From NCBI RefSeq assembly GCF_900168195.1, contig NZ_FUYX01000004.1:248001-312000 (forward strand): 64,000 nucleotides of DNA. Reading direction: 5' to 3'. A program made the position numbers and the translations under genes. This DNA comes from Allobosea thiooxidans. GTDB lineage: Bacteria; Pseudomonadota; Alphaproteobacteria; Rhizobiales; Beijerinckiaceae. A model generated the notes under the pieces. It searched no databases. It was not told where the DNA came from and saw nothing but the letters and a program-made list of their open reading frames with translations. This document shows, piece by piece, positions 63,829-64,000 of this stretch (position 1 is its first letter; the number at the start of each line of letters is the position of its first letter).

Positions 63829-64000
63829 CAGACCTCACCCCGAACCTGCCTGAAATCGTCGCAGAAATCAGCGCCCTGTTCGAACGCTACGAGCAGGCCC
63901 TGATCGACAAGAACGTCAATGTGCTCGACGCCTCGTTCTGGAACAGCCCCCATACGATCCGCTATGCGCTGGGCGAGAACGGCTACGGCTTCGACGAGAT
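63825..64000 (+). CDS. AtzH-like/DUF3225 protein (3' end outside window)
   Basis: First 58 codons of a gene starting at GTG 63825, which overlaps the amidase stop by 4 bases. The peptide LPEIVAEISALFERYEQALI, then VLDASFWNSPHTIRYALGEN, matches the AtzH-like (DUF3225, SnoaL-fold) family. HpxZ and AtzH relatives occur beside amidases in oxalurate or cyanurate breakdown. The rest is beyond the window. Confidence 0.82.
   Translation, partial: MTDLTPNLPEIVAEISALFERYEQALIDKNVNVLDASFWNSPHTIRYALGENGYGFDE

Overview
The window is a 64 kb piece of a high-GC alphaproteobacterial chromosome. Gene content and order (ptsP-prfA-prmC-DUF4167, split chorismate mutase-hisC-tyrA, metX-metW, PTS-Ntr enzyme I) point to Hyphomicrobiales. 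The overall style resembles Bosea or its relatives, but the genus is an inference. Almost every gene is intact and typical of a free-living, metabolically broad soil or water bacterium. One region, directly beside the only tRNA, is clearly degenerate.

Layout. 1-3468: the end of an OmpR-type response regulator, then an ATPase-permease-binding protein operon of the nitrate/sulfonate/taurine ABC class, closed by a strong terminator. 3534-5165: a frameshifted phage-type cell-wall hydrolase remnant lying against the 3' end of tRNA-Thr(CGT). 5288-8210: chorismate mutase, hisC and tyrA (tyrosine arm). 8522-10317: metX-metW (methionine). 10504-18300 and up to 20622: clpB, DUF2293, MOSC, DUF4167, prmC, a small exported protein, prfA and ptsP. 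20806-25293: divergent otsA and otsB-GH15 (trehalose). 25306-29511: a TetR regulator with two palindromic operators, a small membrane protein, an M20 peptidase, a CDF transporter and a permuted papain-fold protein. 29782-32397: divergent catalase and OxyR. 32407-35611: a split chromate transporter, a LysE exporter, a 4-TM protein and DinB.

35627-43952 is a catabolic block: FAD amino-acid oxidase, LysR regulator, AmaB-type semialdehyde dehydrogenase, glutaryl-CoA dehydrogenase, class III CoA-transferase and a TPP enzyme. Together they suggest lysine/pipecolate breakdown through glutaryl-CoA. 44050-46461 holds two copies of an unrecognised exported protein around cytochrome b561 and YceI. 46472-48854: HdeD-like protein, SDR and transaldolase. 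49014-55214: two ABC transport operons that both lack an ATPase gene. 55289-56590: a PleD-like REC-REC-GGDEF protein. 56595-61600: LysR plus mmsA, an isobutyryl-CoA dehydrogenase type gene and mmsB (valine breakdown). 61644-64000: NudC, an amidase, and the start of an AtzH-like gene.

Small palindromic repeats of several families sit between genes, and one family occurs four times. I did not find a clear new defence or mobile system. The observations most worth following are the OxyR palindrome abutting its own start codon, the TPP enzyme in the glutaryl-CoA block, the duplicated exported family, and the decayed hydrolase beside the tRNA.
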